DNA of 34,797 nucleotides, from NCBI GenBank assembly GCA_012842605.1, contig DUSN01000010.1:1-34797 (forward strand), written 5' to 3'. The position numbers and the translations under genes are program-made. The first letter of the stretch is position 1. Every line of letters starts with the position of its first letter. Of the stretch, positions 1-8,476 are shown in pieces. This stretch comes from Clostridiales bacterium (GTDB lineage: Bacteria; Bacillota; Clostridia; Caldicoprobacterales; DTU083). The notes under the pieces were generated by a model. It worked only from the letters and a program-made list of their open reading frames with translations. It searched no databases and had not been told where the DNA came from.

Positions 1-179
1 AAGCTGTTGAAAATACCCATGACTGGCAGGTACAGTGAGCCTGTAGCCACCAACCCAAGTGCAAAGATGCCTGCTATGCTGACAAGGCTGGTATCTCTTC
101 GCATGATCATAGTTATGATCAAAATCAGTATGAAAGCTAGGTAAACCCAATGCAGAGCAGTTAATTGTATACCCGACAT
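1..179 (-). CDS. Membrane protein, N-terminal fragment (runs off the left edge)
   Basis: The minus strand has an ATG at 179 preceded by a strong GGAGGGGAGGAAAC ribosome binding site, and the frame stays open to the window edge (59 codons). The predicted N-terminus has two hydrophobic stretches separated by a short basic turn (MRRDT), so this is the start of a multi-spanning inner-membrane protein with its first two helices visible. I do not recognise the family with certainty; a transporter or permease is the most likely class. It is transcribed divergently from the ATP-grasp gene at 405. The 225-bp gap between them is AT-rich and must hold both promoters, but I cannot assign one confidently. 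Confidence 0.6.
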   Translation of the reverse strand, partial: MSGIQLTALHWVYLAFILILIITMIMRRDTSLVSIAGIFALGLVATGSLYLPVMGIFNS

Positions 180-404
180 ATGTTTCCTCCCCTCCAATAG
201 ATTTTATCCGGCAACCGGTATATGCAGTGGGTATATAATATAAGGTATGCAGAGACAGCAATTAAGGTACTTGTCACTAGTTAAAAGCATGACAATAAAA
301 TTCTTCTGTCTTAATGCACATGAATGAAATAATCTAATAATTATGTAATAAGTCTTTGGCGGCATTGAATGATGCTGCAGCAGCAAAAAGAGGTGACCCC
401 TGTA

Positions 405-1415
405 ATGAATAGAAAAGCAATAATAGGGTTGCTCAGCACTAACCTGGAACCTGTACCTTTTTATAACAGCTGCAGGTATATGCCGGTTGTAATATATAAG
501 TTTAAAAAAAGCGGCATTGATTGGGAGAACAAAACGATAAAAGGTATTATGCTTGATAATGATAAATGGGTAAAAGCAGAAGCAAGATTTCCTGATGCCG
601 TATACAACAGGTGCTACTCAGATTCTTCAGTGATAACCAAAAGGCTGGAAAGCATCATTGGCAGCGGAAAAGTGTTTAATGTTGTTAACTTGTTTGATAA
701 GCATGTGATTTATAATATTCTTAAAAACAGTTGTCTGAAGAATTTTGCAATACCAACTTATAAATACAGAACTGATATACTGCTTGAACTTCTGAGAACC
801 CAAGGCACAGCACTCATAAAGCCTGCGAAAGGTTCAATGGGGAGCGGTGTATTTAAAATAACCTCGGTGGAAAACGGGTACAATATTTGCCTGCGGACCT
901 TTTTATCACCTAAGATTGTTAATAGTAAAGATGTTTTAATAGATTATATGGAAAAGTTAACCAGATGCAGGGATTATGTGATTCAGCCATTTATAGATTT
1001 TGTCAAGGTCAATAACCACATGTTTGATATTCGAATGCTGGTTCAGAAGAACGGAACTGGACAATGGAATGTAACTGCAGATATAAGCAGGGTTTGCTAC
1101 AAGAGTTCATTTGTATCGAATTTTGTTTATTCTCTGAAATCCGTGAGAGATGCTTTAGAAGGTACTAAATATAACGAAACCTTTATATCGTATATTAAAA
1201 AAGTCAGCATTAAGGCAGCTGAGATATTGGAAGAGAGACTATGTCATATAGGAGAAATCAGCGTTGACTTTGGCATAGGAAATGATGACAAGCTTTGGAT
1301 AATAGAAATTAACGGGAAGCCCGACAAAGAAACATTTCGTGATTGCAGCACCGAAGTATTTGAAAAGATATACAGGACCCCAATTGAATATGCATTATAT
1401 CTTGCACAGCTTTAA
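405..1415 (+). CDS. YheC/YheD family ATP-grasp protein (spore coat-associated type)
   Basis: This 336-residue protein carries the ATP-grasp signature of the YheC/YheD family known from Bacillus and Clostridia, where members are associated with the endospore coat. Visible elements are the nucleotide-binding segment LIKPAKGSMGSGVFKI in the middle, then YVIQPFIDF and FDIRMLVQK, and near the C-terminus SVDFGIG..LWIIEINGKP, which should supply the Mg-ATP acidic and Asn ligands. There is no signal peptide, so it acts in the cytoplasm, plausibly of the mother cell. The reaction is unknown; ATP-grasp enzymes usually ligate a carboxylate to an amine or thiol. I chose ATG 405 over the in-frame ATGs at 369 and 372 because AGAGGTGA sits 9 bases upstream of it. 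It stands alone, divergent from the partial membrane gene. I could not pick out a sporulation sigma-factor promoter. Confidence 0.8.
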   Translation: MNRKAIIGLLSTNLEPVPFYNSCRYMPVVIYKFKKSGIDWENKTIKGIMLDNDKWVKAEARFPDAVYNRCYSDSSVITKRLESIIGSGKVFNVVNLFDKHVIYNILKNSCLKNFAIPTYKYRTDILLELLRTQGTALIKPAKGSMGSGVFKITSVENGYNICLRTFLSPKIVNSKDVLIDYMEKLTRCRDYVIQPFIDFVKVNNHMFDIRMLVQKNGTGQWNVTADISRVCYKSSFVSNFVYSLKSVRDALEGTKYNETFISYIKKVSIKAAEILEERLCHIGEISVDFGIGNDDKLWIIEINGKPDKETFRDCSTEVFEKIYRTPIEYALYLAQL

Positions 1416-1427
1416 TATAAAATCTTT

Positions 1428-1450
1428 AGGCTGCTGAAAAAGCCTATTTG
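1428..1450 (+). terminator. Weak candidate terminator after the ATP-grasp gene
   Basis: AGGCT (1428-1432) and AGCCT (1441-1445) can form a short 5-bp stem followed by ATTTGTT. The stem is short and the T-run interrupted, so this is only a possible terminator. Confidence 0.3.
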
Positions 1451-1463
1451 TTCTGCATTTGCA

Positions 1464-1495
1464 TTGAGACAAGCATAATTATCTTGCGCTATAAT
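1464..1495 (+). promoter_or_regulatory. Candidate promoter for the tagaturonate epimerase gene
   Basis: A perfect TATAAT lies at 1490-1495, about 48 bases before the chosen start. The nearest -35-like hexamer, TTGAGA (1464-1469), is 20 bases away, which is longer than the optimum. The -10 is credible; the -35 is not certain. Confidence 0.35.
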
Positions 1496-1542
1496 AAATC
1501 TGCATGGCAGGATTATACCAACATCCTGAAAGGAGATTGAAG

Positions 1543-3024
1543 ATGAAAAATAATATGAATGGTCTTCCATTTGACTTTTCAAAATATGACTGCAGGCTTT
1601 ATCCAGCCTCAGTAAACAGGCTGAATGAAGGCGGCTGGGCATTTATGGCAGAAAAGAATGGGGAAGATATGCTGATCGTAATGGGAACTAAAGCCGGGGA
1701 ATATGAGGGCAGGCATTTTGAAAATGCCGGATTTGATTGTGTGGAGGCACCTCTCTGTGCAGCCAATGCTAAGACGCTGCGCCGGCATTTTCCCTTTACA
1801 GCACCGGTCCCGGTTTTGCGTAAGGACCGCTCCTTTGGATTGGGTGACCGTCTGGGCATAGCCGGTGAAGGACATTTACAGGCTATAGATGAATTTGATG
1901 CATACCCCGTACTGGCCCAGCAATCCATCAGGGAGCTTGACTTAACTCAGCGCAGCTATGAAGAAGTTCTGGATGCAGCCAGCTGGGCAGTATTCAGACA
2001 CGGTTACAAGAGAGGGTTTGGCGCAGACGGTGACCATCTTAAAAAGCCTGAAGAGGTGGAATATGCTCTTAATTTAGGCTTTACAATTATTACACTGGAC
2101 TGCAGTGAGCATATAAGGAACGATGTTAATGACATGAGCGAGGAACAGGCAGCTAATGAATGCATCCTTTCTGATGAGCTGAAGCAATGCTATCTGTGGA
2201 AGCAGTTTGTCATTGGTGACGGCATTAATATTGCATTCAATGAGGATTCATTGCGCCGCTGTGTGCTTATCTATAGTAAAGCCATTGAATATGCTGCTTA
2301 CATATTCAAGAAATACATATCAGAAAAGACCCATCAAGTGGATTTTGAAGTCTCAGTTGATGAAACTTCTGCTCCAACCCTGCCGATGCAGCATTATTTT
2401 GTAGCTAATGAGCTTATAAAACGCAATGTGAAGATAACTGCCATAGCACCCCGTTTTTGCGGAGAGTTTCAAAAAGGGGTGGACTATGCAGGGGATGTTA
2501 ATCGGTTTGATGATGAAATGAAGGTGCATGCAGCTATTGCACGGCATTTTGGTTATAAGCTGAGTATTCATTCAGGCTCGGACAAATTTTCCGTATTTCC
2601 CTCAATAGGTAAATATACAGGAGGCCGTTTTCATGTAAAGACTGCCGGTACCAGCTGGCTGGTGGCTATGCAGGTAATAGCCGAGGCTGATCCGAATCTT
2701 TACAGAGAGGTACATAAATACGCACTGGCGAACTTTAAGGAAGCTGCAAAATACTACCATGTTACCACAGATATTTCTAAAATACCTGATGTGGATAAAA
2801 TGGATGATAATGACCTGCCCGGATTGTTCTCTCAAAATGATGCACGCCAGCTGATTCATATCAATTACGGATTCATTCTTACAGATAAGGATGACAATGG
2901 CAATTTCCTCTTCCGTGACAGGCTGTATGCTTTGTGGCAGAAAAACAAAGAGCTGTATGCAAATCGTCTCAAGGAGCATATCAGCAGGCATCTTGAACTG
3001 TTGTATATGGGGTGGAGAACATAA
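1543..3024 (+). CDS. uxaE: Tagaturonate epimerase family protein (UxaE-like)
   Basis: This 493-residue soluble protein matches the UxaE family, first described in Thermotoga, which interconverts D-tagaturonate and D-fructuronate and so links galacturonate breakdown to the glucuronate branch. Family motifs I recognise, in order, are SFGLGDRLG, AQQSIRELD, a GFGADGDHLK segment, FEVSVDETSAPT, SIHSGSDKFSVFPS, VKTAGTSWL and ARQLIHINYG. The conserved Asp, Glu and His residues in these blocks are likely metal and substrate ligands. ATG 1543 is preferred because AAGGAG lies about 8 bases upstream; the in-frame ATG at 1504 lacks such a site. No other uronate genes (uxaC, uxaB, uxuA) are visible, so its pathway partners must be elsewhere. 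Some members of this broad family may act on other sugar acids. Confidence 0.85.
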   Translation: MKNNMNGLPFDFSKYDCRLYPASVNRLNEGGWAFMAEKNGEDMLIVMGTKAGEYEGRHFENAGFDCVEAPLCAANAKTLRRHFPFTAPVPVLRKDRSFGLGDRLGIAGEGHLQAIDEFDAYPVLAQQSIRELDLTQRSYEEVLDAASWAVFRHGYKRGFGADGDHLKKPEEVEYALNLGFTIITLDCSEHIRNDVNDMSEEQAANECILSDELKQCYLWKQFVIGDGINIAFNEDSLRRCVLIYSKAIEYAAYIFKKYISEKTHQVDFEVSVDETSAPTLPMQHYFVANELIKRNVKITAIAPRFCGEFQKGVDYAGDVNRFDDEMKVHAAIARHFGYKLSIHSGSDKFSVFPSIGKYTGGRFHVKTAGTSWLVAMQVIAEADPNLYREVHKYALANFKEAAKYYHVTTDISKIPDVDKMDDNDLPGLFSQNDARQLIHINYGFILTDKDDNGNFLFRDRLYALWQKNKELYANRLKEHISRHLELLYMGWRT

Positions 3025-3045
3025 TGGATTTTTTTCATGTGACTG

Positions 3046-3074
3046 TTGACAACACAATGCAAATTAGCTATAAT
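3046..3074 (+). promoter_or_regulatory. Consensus sigma-A promoter for tRNA-Leu
   Basis: TTGACA (3046-3051), a 17-base spacer and TATAAT (3069-3074) form a perfect vegetative promoter. Transcription should start near 3081, about 11 bases before the mature tRNA 5' end. The -35 lies just after the stop codon of the upstream gene. Confidence 0.85.
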
Positions 3075-3091
3075 TAATTCGTTCTCGATTA

Positions 3092-3178
3092 GCGGGAATG
3101 GCGGAATTGGCAGACGCGCTAGATTCAGGTTCTAGTGGTCGCAAGACTGTGCAGGTTCAAATCCTGTTTCCCGCACCA
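3092..3178 (+). tRNA. tRNA-Leu (anticodon CAG)
   Basis: The 87-base sequence folds into a class II tRNA. The acceptor arm is GCGGGAA with TTCCCGC, the discriminator base is A, and CCA is encoded. The anticodon stem CTAGA/TCTAG encloses a loop with anticodon CAG at 3126-3128, reading CUG. A long variable arm (GGTCGCAAGACT) and a TTCAAATC T-loop follow. Length, variable arm and anticodon agree on leucine. Confidence 0.95.
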
Positions 3179-3183
3179 CAATG

Positions 3184-3233
3184 AGTGTTCTTGCAGTAAG
3201 TGATCCAACTTGCTGAAAGAACACTTATTTTTT
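3184..3233 (+). terminator. Terminator after tRNA-Leu
   Basis: AGTGTTCTTGCAGTAAG pairs with CTTGCTGAAAGAACACT across a short loop, with two mismatches in 17 positions. It is followed by TATTTTTTAT. This is a typical intrinsic terminator placed directly after the CCA end of the tRNA. Confidence 0.8.
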
Positions 3234-3238
3234 ATATG
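3210..3238 (+). promoter_or_regulatory. Possible pyruvate kinase promoter inside the terminator arm
   Basis: TTGCTG (3210-3215), 17 bases, then TATATG (3233-3238) could serve as a weak promoter. It would start transcription near 3245, a sensible distance before the GGAGGG at 3267. The -35 would lie in the 3' arm of the tRNA terminator. No better promoter is visible in the 100-base gap. Confidence 0.3.
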
Positions 3239-3280
3239 AATATTTAAGAATTTATTATAATAAAACGGAGGGTATTGTCA

Positions 3281-5038
3281 TTGAGAAAAACAAAGATAAT
3301 CTGCACATTGGGTCCGGCGGTAGATAATCCGGAGATATTGGAAAAACTGATGCTCAAGGGAATGGATGTTGCTCGCATGAATTTTTCTCATGGAGATCAT
3401 GCGGAACACAAAAAAAGACTGGAAAATTTTAAAAAAGTCAGGGAAAAACTCGGATTGCCCATACCTTTGCTTCTTGACACCAAGGGCCCGGAAATACGTA
3501 TAGGACGTTTTCAGTCAGGAGAAGCAGTCTTGGATGAGGGCGGCAGTTTTGTGCTGGTGCATGACGATATACTGGGGGATAATACAAAAGTTTCAGTTAC
3601 ATATAAAGACTTGTACAGGGATGTAAGAAAAGGAAGCCGCATCCTGATCGATGACGGTCTTATTGAATTGGAAGTAGAACAGATCAGGGGAAAAGATATT
3701 CATTGCGTAATCTTAAATGGGGGAACTGTCGGGGACAGAAAGGGTATAAATGTCCCTGGAGAGGAAATCAACCTGCCGTCATTGACTGACAAGGATATAG
3801 AAGATATCTTATTTGGCATAGAAAATGAATTTGATTTTATTGCTGCATCTTTTGTCCGCAAATCCCAGGATGTGCTGGAAATCAAAAAAATTCTGGAGAA
3901 GAACGGCGGACATGGAATCAAGGTAATAGCAAAGATTGAGAACCGTCAGGGCGTTAACAATATTGATGAGATATTAAAGGTATCAGATGGTATCATGGTG
4001 GCCAGGGGAGACCTGGGTGTGGAAATCCCGGTTGAGGAAGTGCCGGTTGTGCAAAAAATGCTGATAGACAAGTGCTATAGAAACGGAAAACCTGTTATTA
4101 CTGCAACACAGATGCTGGACTCCATGATTCGCAATCCGCGTCCTACCAGAGCGGAGGCAAGTGATGTAGCCAATGCCATATATGACGGGACCAGCGTTAT
4201 AATGCTGTCGGGCGAGACTGCCGTTGGGAAATACCCGCTGGAAAGCATTGACACAATGTCCAGGATAGCTGAAAAAGCCGAAAGCTCAATAGACTATTGG
4301 AAACAATTTCTGGCGATGAAACATAATATGGTGACCAGTGTAACCAATGCGATCAGCCATGCAACATGCACAACTGCCATGGACTTGAATGCTGCTGCAA
4401 TCATAACAGTAACCCAGACAGGGCATACAGCAAGGATGGTATCACGGTTCCGTCCGGCTTGTCCGATTATAGCAACCACAACTTCGCCTATGGTACAGCG
4501 TCAGCTTAATATGTCCTGGGGCGTAATGCCGTTTTTGGCAGATGAAGCTGATTCTACTGACGAAATGTTTGATATGGGTGTGGAGATAGCACAAAAAGCA
4601 GGCATAGCAAAGAATGGTGATATCGTTGTAATCACCGCAGGAGTACCCATTGGCATAAGCGGCACAACCAATATACTTAAGGTGCATACAGTAGGCAAGG
4701 TATTGGTGAGGGGCAACGGTACAGGCACCGGTTCATTTACAGGTGAATTATGCGTAGTCAGAACTCCTAAGGAAGCAGAGGAGATCTTTGAAGACGGCAA
4801 AATTCTGGTAGCACCTTATACTTCCAATGATATGCTGTCCGTTATGAAAAGGGCATCGGCCATTGTCGTGGAGGAACACGGTGACAATGTTCATGCAGCC
4901 ATAGTAGGAATGGCATTGGAGATTCCGGTCATTACAGGAGCGGACAATGCGACTCAAATTTTAAAAAATGGTTCTGTTGTAACTGTTGATTCAGACAGGG
5001 GCATAGTTTACTACGGATCCAATGCGTTGCCTCTGTAA
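3281..5038 (+). CDS. pyk: Pyruvate kinase with C-terminal PEP-utilising domain
   Basis: This enzyme transfers phosphate from phosphoenolpyruvate to ADP, the last step of glycolysis, in the cytoplasm. The 585 residues contain all catalytic signatures: RMNFSHG (about 32-38), DTKGPEIR (about 66-73), KIENRQGV with catalytic Lys218 and metal ligand Glu220, VARGDLGVEIP (metal ligand Asp244), and the ATQMLDSM..PRPTRAE block. About 100 residues at the C-terminus form the extra PEP-utiliser domain seen in Bacillus-type enzymes, with the phosphohistidine-type position at about His538 (VHAAIVG). The start is TTG 3281, not TTG 3275: GGAGGG ends 8 bases before 3281 and only 2 before 3275, and the protein then begins with the usual RKTKIICTLGPA. 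It is probably monocistronic. Confidence 0.96.
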   Translation: MRKTKIICTLGPAVDNPEILEKLMLKGMDVARMNFSHGDHAEHKKRLENFKKVREKLGLPIPLLLDTKGPEIRIGRFQSGEAVLDEGGSFVLVHDDILGDNTKVSVTYKDLYRDVRKGSRILIDDGLIELEVEQIRGKDIHCVILNGGTVGDRKGINVPGEEINLPSLTDKDIEDILFGIENEFDFIAASFVRKSQDVLEIKKILEKNGGHGIKVIAKIENRQGVNNIDEILKVSDGIMVARGDLGVEIPVEEVPVVQKMLIDKCYRNGKPVITATQMLDSMIRNPRPTRAEASDVANAIYDGTSVIMLSGETAVGKYPLESIDTMSRIAEKAESSIDYWKQFLAMKHNMVTSVTNAISHATCTTAMDLNAAAIITVTQTGHTARMVSRFRPACPIIATTTSPMVQRQLNMSWGVMPFLADEADSTDEMFDMGVEIAQKAGIAKNGDIVVITAGVPIGISGTTNILKVHTVGKVLVRGNGTGTGSFTGELCVVRTPKEAEEIFEDGKILVAPYTSNDMLSVMKRASAIVVEEHGDNVHAAIVGMALEIPVITGADNATQILKNGSVVTVDSDRGIVYYGSNALPL

Positions 5039-5225
5039 TGCGTTTCTTCTGTTTAAGAGGCAGGATATTTTACTGATATATGTTTTAAACCAAACAGGAC
5101 CCGGCATTCCCGATAGCCGGCTGACTATATTTTATACAAAAATCTTCCATTCTTCCTTTTAATATACTATTATATTGGTAATCAGTGTATATACGTTTTA
5201 GCTGTATATAAGGAGGAGTGCATAG

Positions 5226-6998
5226 ATGGATAAAGTTTGGATCAGCCGCGGGGGAAAGCCATGCATAACAATAGTAACCGGCCCCAATGCCACAGAACAG
5301 GAGAAATACGCTGCTCAGGAACTAAAGAATTACCTTGATTATATAACAACATCAAGCATTACGTTGAAAACTGCAGATTGCTGCCTGGGAGACAGCCATA
5401 TTATTGCTGTAGGCAGTGCTGCTTTATCCTTAGGCATATCTGCTGACGGCCAGTTGGGAGATGATGGTTTTTCAATCAGAACCACTGAAAGAGGGCTGGC
5501 AATAACCGGAGGCAAGAGGGGAGTTATATACGGTGTCTATGAATTCCTTGAAAAACTGGGATGCCGCTTTTTTACTCCTAAATGTGAAAAAATACCATCC
5601 ATTGTTAACTTAGAGTTACCCTGTATAAATGAAACGCAGGTTCCAATTTTCGAATACCGCTATCATAACTACATAGATTTTACCGGATATCCAAGGTTTG
5701 CAGTAAAAAACAGGATAAACGGCCCGGTGCCAATTAAGGAGAAATTCGGCGGCAATATGTCCTATGTATGGTTTGTGCATACCTTTGACCGCATACTTGA
5801 TCCGAATGAATGGTTTGATGACCATCCGGAATACTTCTCCATGGTCAACGGAAAACGCATAAAGGAATGGACACAGCTATGCCTTACCAATCCCGATGTT
5901 TTGAAAATCACCATTGAAAAAGTAAAAAAAGCCCTGCGGGAGCATCCCGGTTGTCGGTTGATTTCTGTGTCTCAAAACGACTGGTATAATAACTGTGCCT
6001 GTCCCGAATGCCGTAAAATTGATGAAGCAGAAGGCAGCAGCGCCGGAAGCCTGATTTGGTTTGTGAATCAGGTTGCTGAGGCTATAGAACCTGAGTTTCC
6101 TGATGTGATCATTGATACTCTGGCTTATCAGTACAGCCGTCCGGCTCCAAAGCATATCCGTCCCAGAAAGAACGTATGCGTAAGGCTGTGCTCTATTGAA
6201 TCGTGTTTTGCCCATCCTTTTGACAAATGTGATGATACTGCCAGGTATGTGAAACGTCCTGACGGCACCATGTCCGGATTCATACATGATTTGCAGGATT
6301 GGGCTAAGGTTTGCGACCGTATGTATATCTGGGATTATACGACCTGCTTTGCTCATTATCCTGCTCCTTATCCCAACTGGAATGTACTGCAGCCCAATAT
6401 GCAATCCTTTGCCCGCAATAATGTAAAAGGTGTATTTGAGCAGGCTTGCGGAGCCAGGGGCGGAAGTACTGACCTTAATGAACTGCGCGCCTATTTGATA
6501 GCCAAGCTGTTGTGGGATCCTTATTGTGATATGGAAAGACATAAGAAGGAATTCCTGGATTATTACTATGGAAGCGCTGCTCCCTATATTGATCAGTACA
6601 TCCGTACCTTAACCGATAAAGTGGAGAAGGAAAATATACATGTGGGATTTAATGATCAGACAAACAAACCATATCTTACCGATGAAATGCTGGACATATA
6701 TGATGATCTGTTTGACAAAGCAGAAAAAGCCGTATTGGGGGACCCCATCCGGATGATGCGGGTAGCAAAAGCCAGGCTGAGCATAAGGTGGGTCCGGCTT
6801 AAAAATAATGCCATGTTGAAAGGGATATTAAATCCGGAGGAAATTCACCGGTTCTTTGATGACTGGAAGGCCCATGGGTTGACCAGGATTGATGAATGGG
6901 TCAGCATGGAAACCACTCACCGTGCCTTGGTTGAAGGCAAATGGAGGGGAGTGGAATTCTACGAGAAATGGTGGGAGGAAGGCGGAGAAGAACTATAA
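5226..6998 (+). CDS. DUF4838 domain protein, likely cytosolic carbohydrate-active
   Basis: The 590-residue protein begins with a domain resembling the N-terminal module of alpha-glucuronidase and hexosaminidase-type enzymes (residues about 10-125; EKYAAQELKNYL, then GGKRGVIYGVYEFLE and LGCRFFTP). A DUF4838 region follows at roughly 180-450, with the family features HPEYFSMVNGKR, SQNDWYNNCACPECRK, IWDYTTCFAHYPAPYPN and a tryptophan- and tyrosine-rich tail. DUF4838 proteins occur in polysaccharide-use loci and are presumed glycoside hydrolase-like, but no reaction is established that I can cite. There is no signal peptide, so it should act on imported oligosaccharides. ATG 5226 has AAGGAGGAG 7 bases upstream. 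It is flanked by longer gaps and is probably transcribed alone. The nearby uronate epimerase makes uronic-acid-containing glycans an attractive but unproven substrate class. Confidence 0.75.
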   Translation: MDKVWISRGGKPCITIVTGPNATEQEKYAAQELKNYLDYITTSSITLKTADCCLGDSHIIAVGSAALSLGISADGQLGDDGFSIRTTERGLAITGGKRGVIYGVYEFLEKLGCRFFTPKCEKIPSIVNLELPCINETQVPIFEYRYHNYIDFTGYPRFAVKNRINGPVPIKEKFGGNMSYVWFVHTFDRILDPNEWFDDHPEYFSMVNGKRIKEWTQLCLTNPDVLKITIEKVKKALREHPGCRLISVSQNDWYNNCACPECRKIDEAEGSSAGSLIWFVNQVAEAIEPEFPDVIIDTLAYQYSRPAPKHIRPRKNVCVRLCSIESCFAHPFDKCDDTARYVKRPDGTMSGFIHDLQDWAKVCDRMYIWDYTTCFAHYPAPYPNWNVLQPNMQSFARNNVKGVFEQACGARGGSTDLNELRAYLIAKLLWDPYCDMERHKKEFLDYYYGSAAPYIDQYIRTLTDKVEKENIHVGFNDQTNKPYLTDEMLDIYDDLFDKAEKAVLGDPIRMMRVAKARLSIRWVRLKNNAMLKGILNPEEIHRFFDDWKAHGLTRIDEWVSMETTHRALVEGKWRGVEFYEKWWEEGGEEL

Positions 6999-7066
6999 TA
7001 ATTAAATAAGCACCGGTTTACCAAATAGATGCTTGTATAAATATGCAATAAATAATATAAATTGCA

Positions 7067-7095
7067 TTGACAAATAAATATGTGCCATGTATAAT
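7067..7095 (+). promoter_or_regulatory. Consensus sigma-A promoter for the T-box operon
   Basis: TTGACA (7067-7072), a 17-base spacer and TATAAT (7090-7095) match the vegetative consensus exactly. The predicted start near 7102 is just before the first paired bases of the T-box leader. Confidence 0.85.
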
Positions 7096-7106
7096 ATCAA
7101 AATATA

Positions 7107-7386
7107 ACAGCTAAAAGCAATGACCGGGAAGTAGTAACGGATTGCTTCGTTCCTTACAGAGAGCCTTTGTCAGGTGAAAGAAGGCAGGAGACGAGCCCCG
7201 CGAATTCATCCCGATAGCTGCACCCTGAAAGGCTTTTATAAGCCCGGTAGGCCGTGCCGGAGTCCGACCGTTACAACGGAGGGGTAATGATTGTTACCCG
7301 CTGAGGTTGTTTGCTTTAAACAACGAAGACAAGGTGGTACCGCGAACCAAACATTCGCCCATGTTACAAGGGGCGAATTTTTTTTA
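7107..7386 (+). promoter_or_regulatory. T-box riboswitch leader, apparent specifier UUC (Phe)
   Basis: This leader senses uncharged tRNA and controls read-through of a terminator. The canonical T-box sequence AAGGTGGTACCGCG is at 7331-7344, followed by the terminator hairpin. Stem I is recognisable: CGGGA of ACCGGGAAGTAG pairs with TCCCG near 7209-7213, AGTA forms the 5' side of the specifier loop, and a GCCTT/AAGGC hairpin carries the distal GGTG loop. On the 3' side of the specifier loop the sequence is CGAATTCA directly before the closing helix. Aligning this with the B. subtilis glyQS leader (codon, then A, then helix) makes TTC at 7205-7207 the specifier, predicting tRNA-Phe. TCA (Ser) in the adjacent register is the main alternative. 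Confidence 0.9.
7353..7385 (+). terminator. T-box-controlled terminator
   Basis: ATTCGCCC pairs with GGGCGAAT around a short loop and is followed by a run of eight T. It lies immediately after the T-box sequence, whose bases would form the competing antiterminator when uncharged tRNA binds. Confidence 0.9.
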
Positions 7387-7452
7387 TACTTTTTTTGCTG
7401 ATAACCCAGCTGGGTTTCAGATATAAAATAAGAAAATAATGGAGGTATGAAT

Positions 7453-8454
7453 ATGAAGAAGAAAATGAACATCAAGCTTGTCACACTGGTGGTAGTTGCT
7501 GCTTTAATGCTTATGGCAGCAGGATGTGCTTCCCTCACCGGGGGCAGCAAAAAAATCAGCATAGGCATCATTCAATATGCTGAGCACGTTGCATTGGATG
7601 CTGCCCGTGATGGTTTTATTGATGCTTTAAAGGACAATGGTTATATAGACGGTGAAAATATAACCATTGACCTGCAGAATGCACAGGCTGATCAGTCAAA
7701 TTTGTCAACTATAAGTGACCGTTTTGTCAGCAATAAGGTAGATCTGATTCTTGCAATCGCTACTCCTGCAGCCCAGTCAATAGCAGGAAAAACAACTGAG
7801 ATTCCTATTCTGGGCACAGCAATAACTGACTATGAAGAAGCAAGGCTTGTGGAATCCAATGAAGCCCCCGGAGGAAATGTCAGCGGAACTACTGATATGA
7901 ATCCAATTAAGGAACAGATTGATTTGCTTGTAAAATTAGTCCCGGATGCTAAAACCGTGGGTGTTGTATATACTTCCGGTGAGGTTAATTCGGTAGTTCA
8001 GGCAGCAATAGCAAAAGAAGTTATTGAAAACCTGGGCTTGAAATATGTAGAAGTCACTGTCAACAACACCAACGATGTGCAGCAGGCAGTCCAGTCCATT
8101 GTGCAGCAATGTGACGCTCTTTACATTCCAACTGATAACGTTCTGGCTTCATCCATGCCTACGGTATACGGTGTAACAGTTGAATCAAAAACCCCTGTCA
8201 TCTGCGGTGAAGTTGGAATGGTCACAAAAGGCGGACTTGCTACTTTAGGCATTAATTACTATGATCTTGGATATCAAACAGGCGAAATGGCTGTAAAGAT
8301 ACTTAAGGGTGAAGCCAAAACGGCAGCCATGCCTATTCAGTCAGCCAAAGAATTTGACTATGCAATCAACGGAACTGTAGCTGAAGAAATAGGCATTACA
8401 ATTCCGGATGACCTGAAGGATTATATAATTGAAATGGATCCTAACATAAATTAA
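7453..8454 (+). CDS. ABC importer substrate-binding lipoprotein, TrpX-like
   Basis: This is a 333-residue extracytoplasmic binding protein of the ABC_sub_bind family (PF04392), whose best-known members are TrpX-type aromatic amino-acid binders. It opens with a lipoprotein signal peptide ending in MAAGC, with lipidated Cys25. Diagnostic segments are IGIIQYAEHVALD, GFIDALKDNGY, IAIATPAAQSIAG-like strands (ILAIATPAAQS) and GTAITDYEEARLVES. The start is ATG 7453, because GGAGGT abuts the in-frame ATG at 7447 but sits 6 bases before 7453. It is the first gene after the T-box and is followed 22 bases later by its permease. The T-box supports an amino-acid substrate; the specifier reading favours phenylalanine, and tryptophan or another aromatic cannot be excluded. 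Confidence 0.88.
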   Translation: MKKKMNIKLVTLVVVAALMLMAAGCASLTGGSKKISIGIIQYAEHVALDAARDGFIDALKDNGYIDGENITIDLQNAQADQSNLSTISDRFVSNKVDLILAIATPAAQSIAGKTTEIPILGTAITDYEEARLVESNEAPGGNVSGTTDMNPIKEQIDLLVKLVPDAKTVGVVYTSGEVNSVVQAAIAKEVIENLGLKYVEVTVNNTNDVQQAVQSIVQQCDALYIPTDNVLASSMPTVYGVTVESKTPVICGEVGMVTKGGLATLGINYYDLGYQTGEMAVKILKGEAKTAAMPIQSAKEFDYAINGTVAEEIGITIPDDLKDYIIEMDPNIN

Positions 8455-8476
8455 GGTAAGAAATGGGTGAACCATA

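Noticed and set aside
7205..7210. UCA (Ser) or AUC (Ile) as the T-box specifier
   Set aside because: UCA would need a U instead of the usual purine after the codon and would disrupt the CGGGA/TCCCG lower helix. AUC would fall partly inside that helix. UUC fits best, though UCA is not fully excluded.
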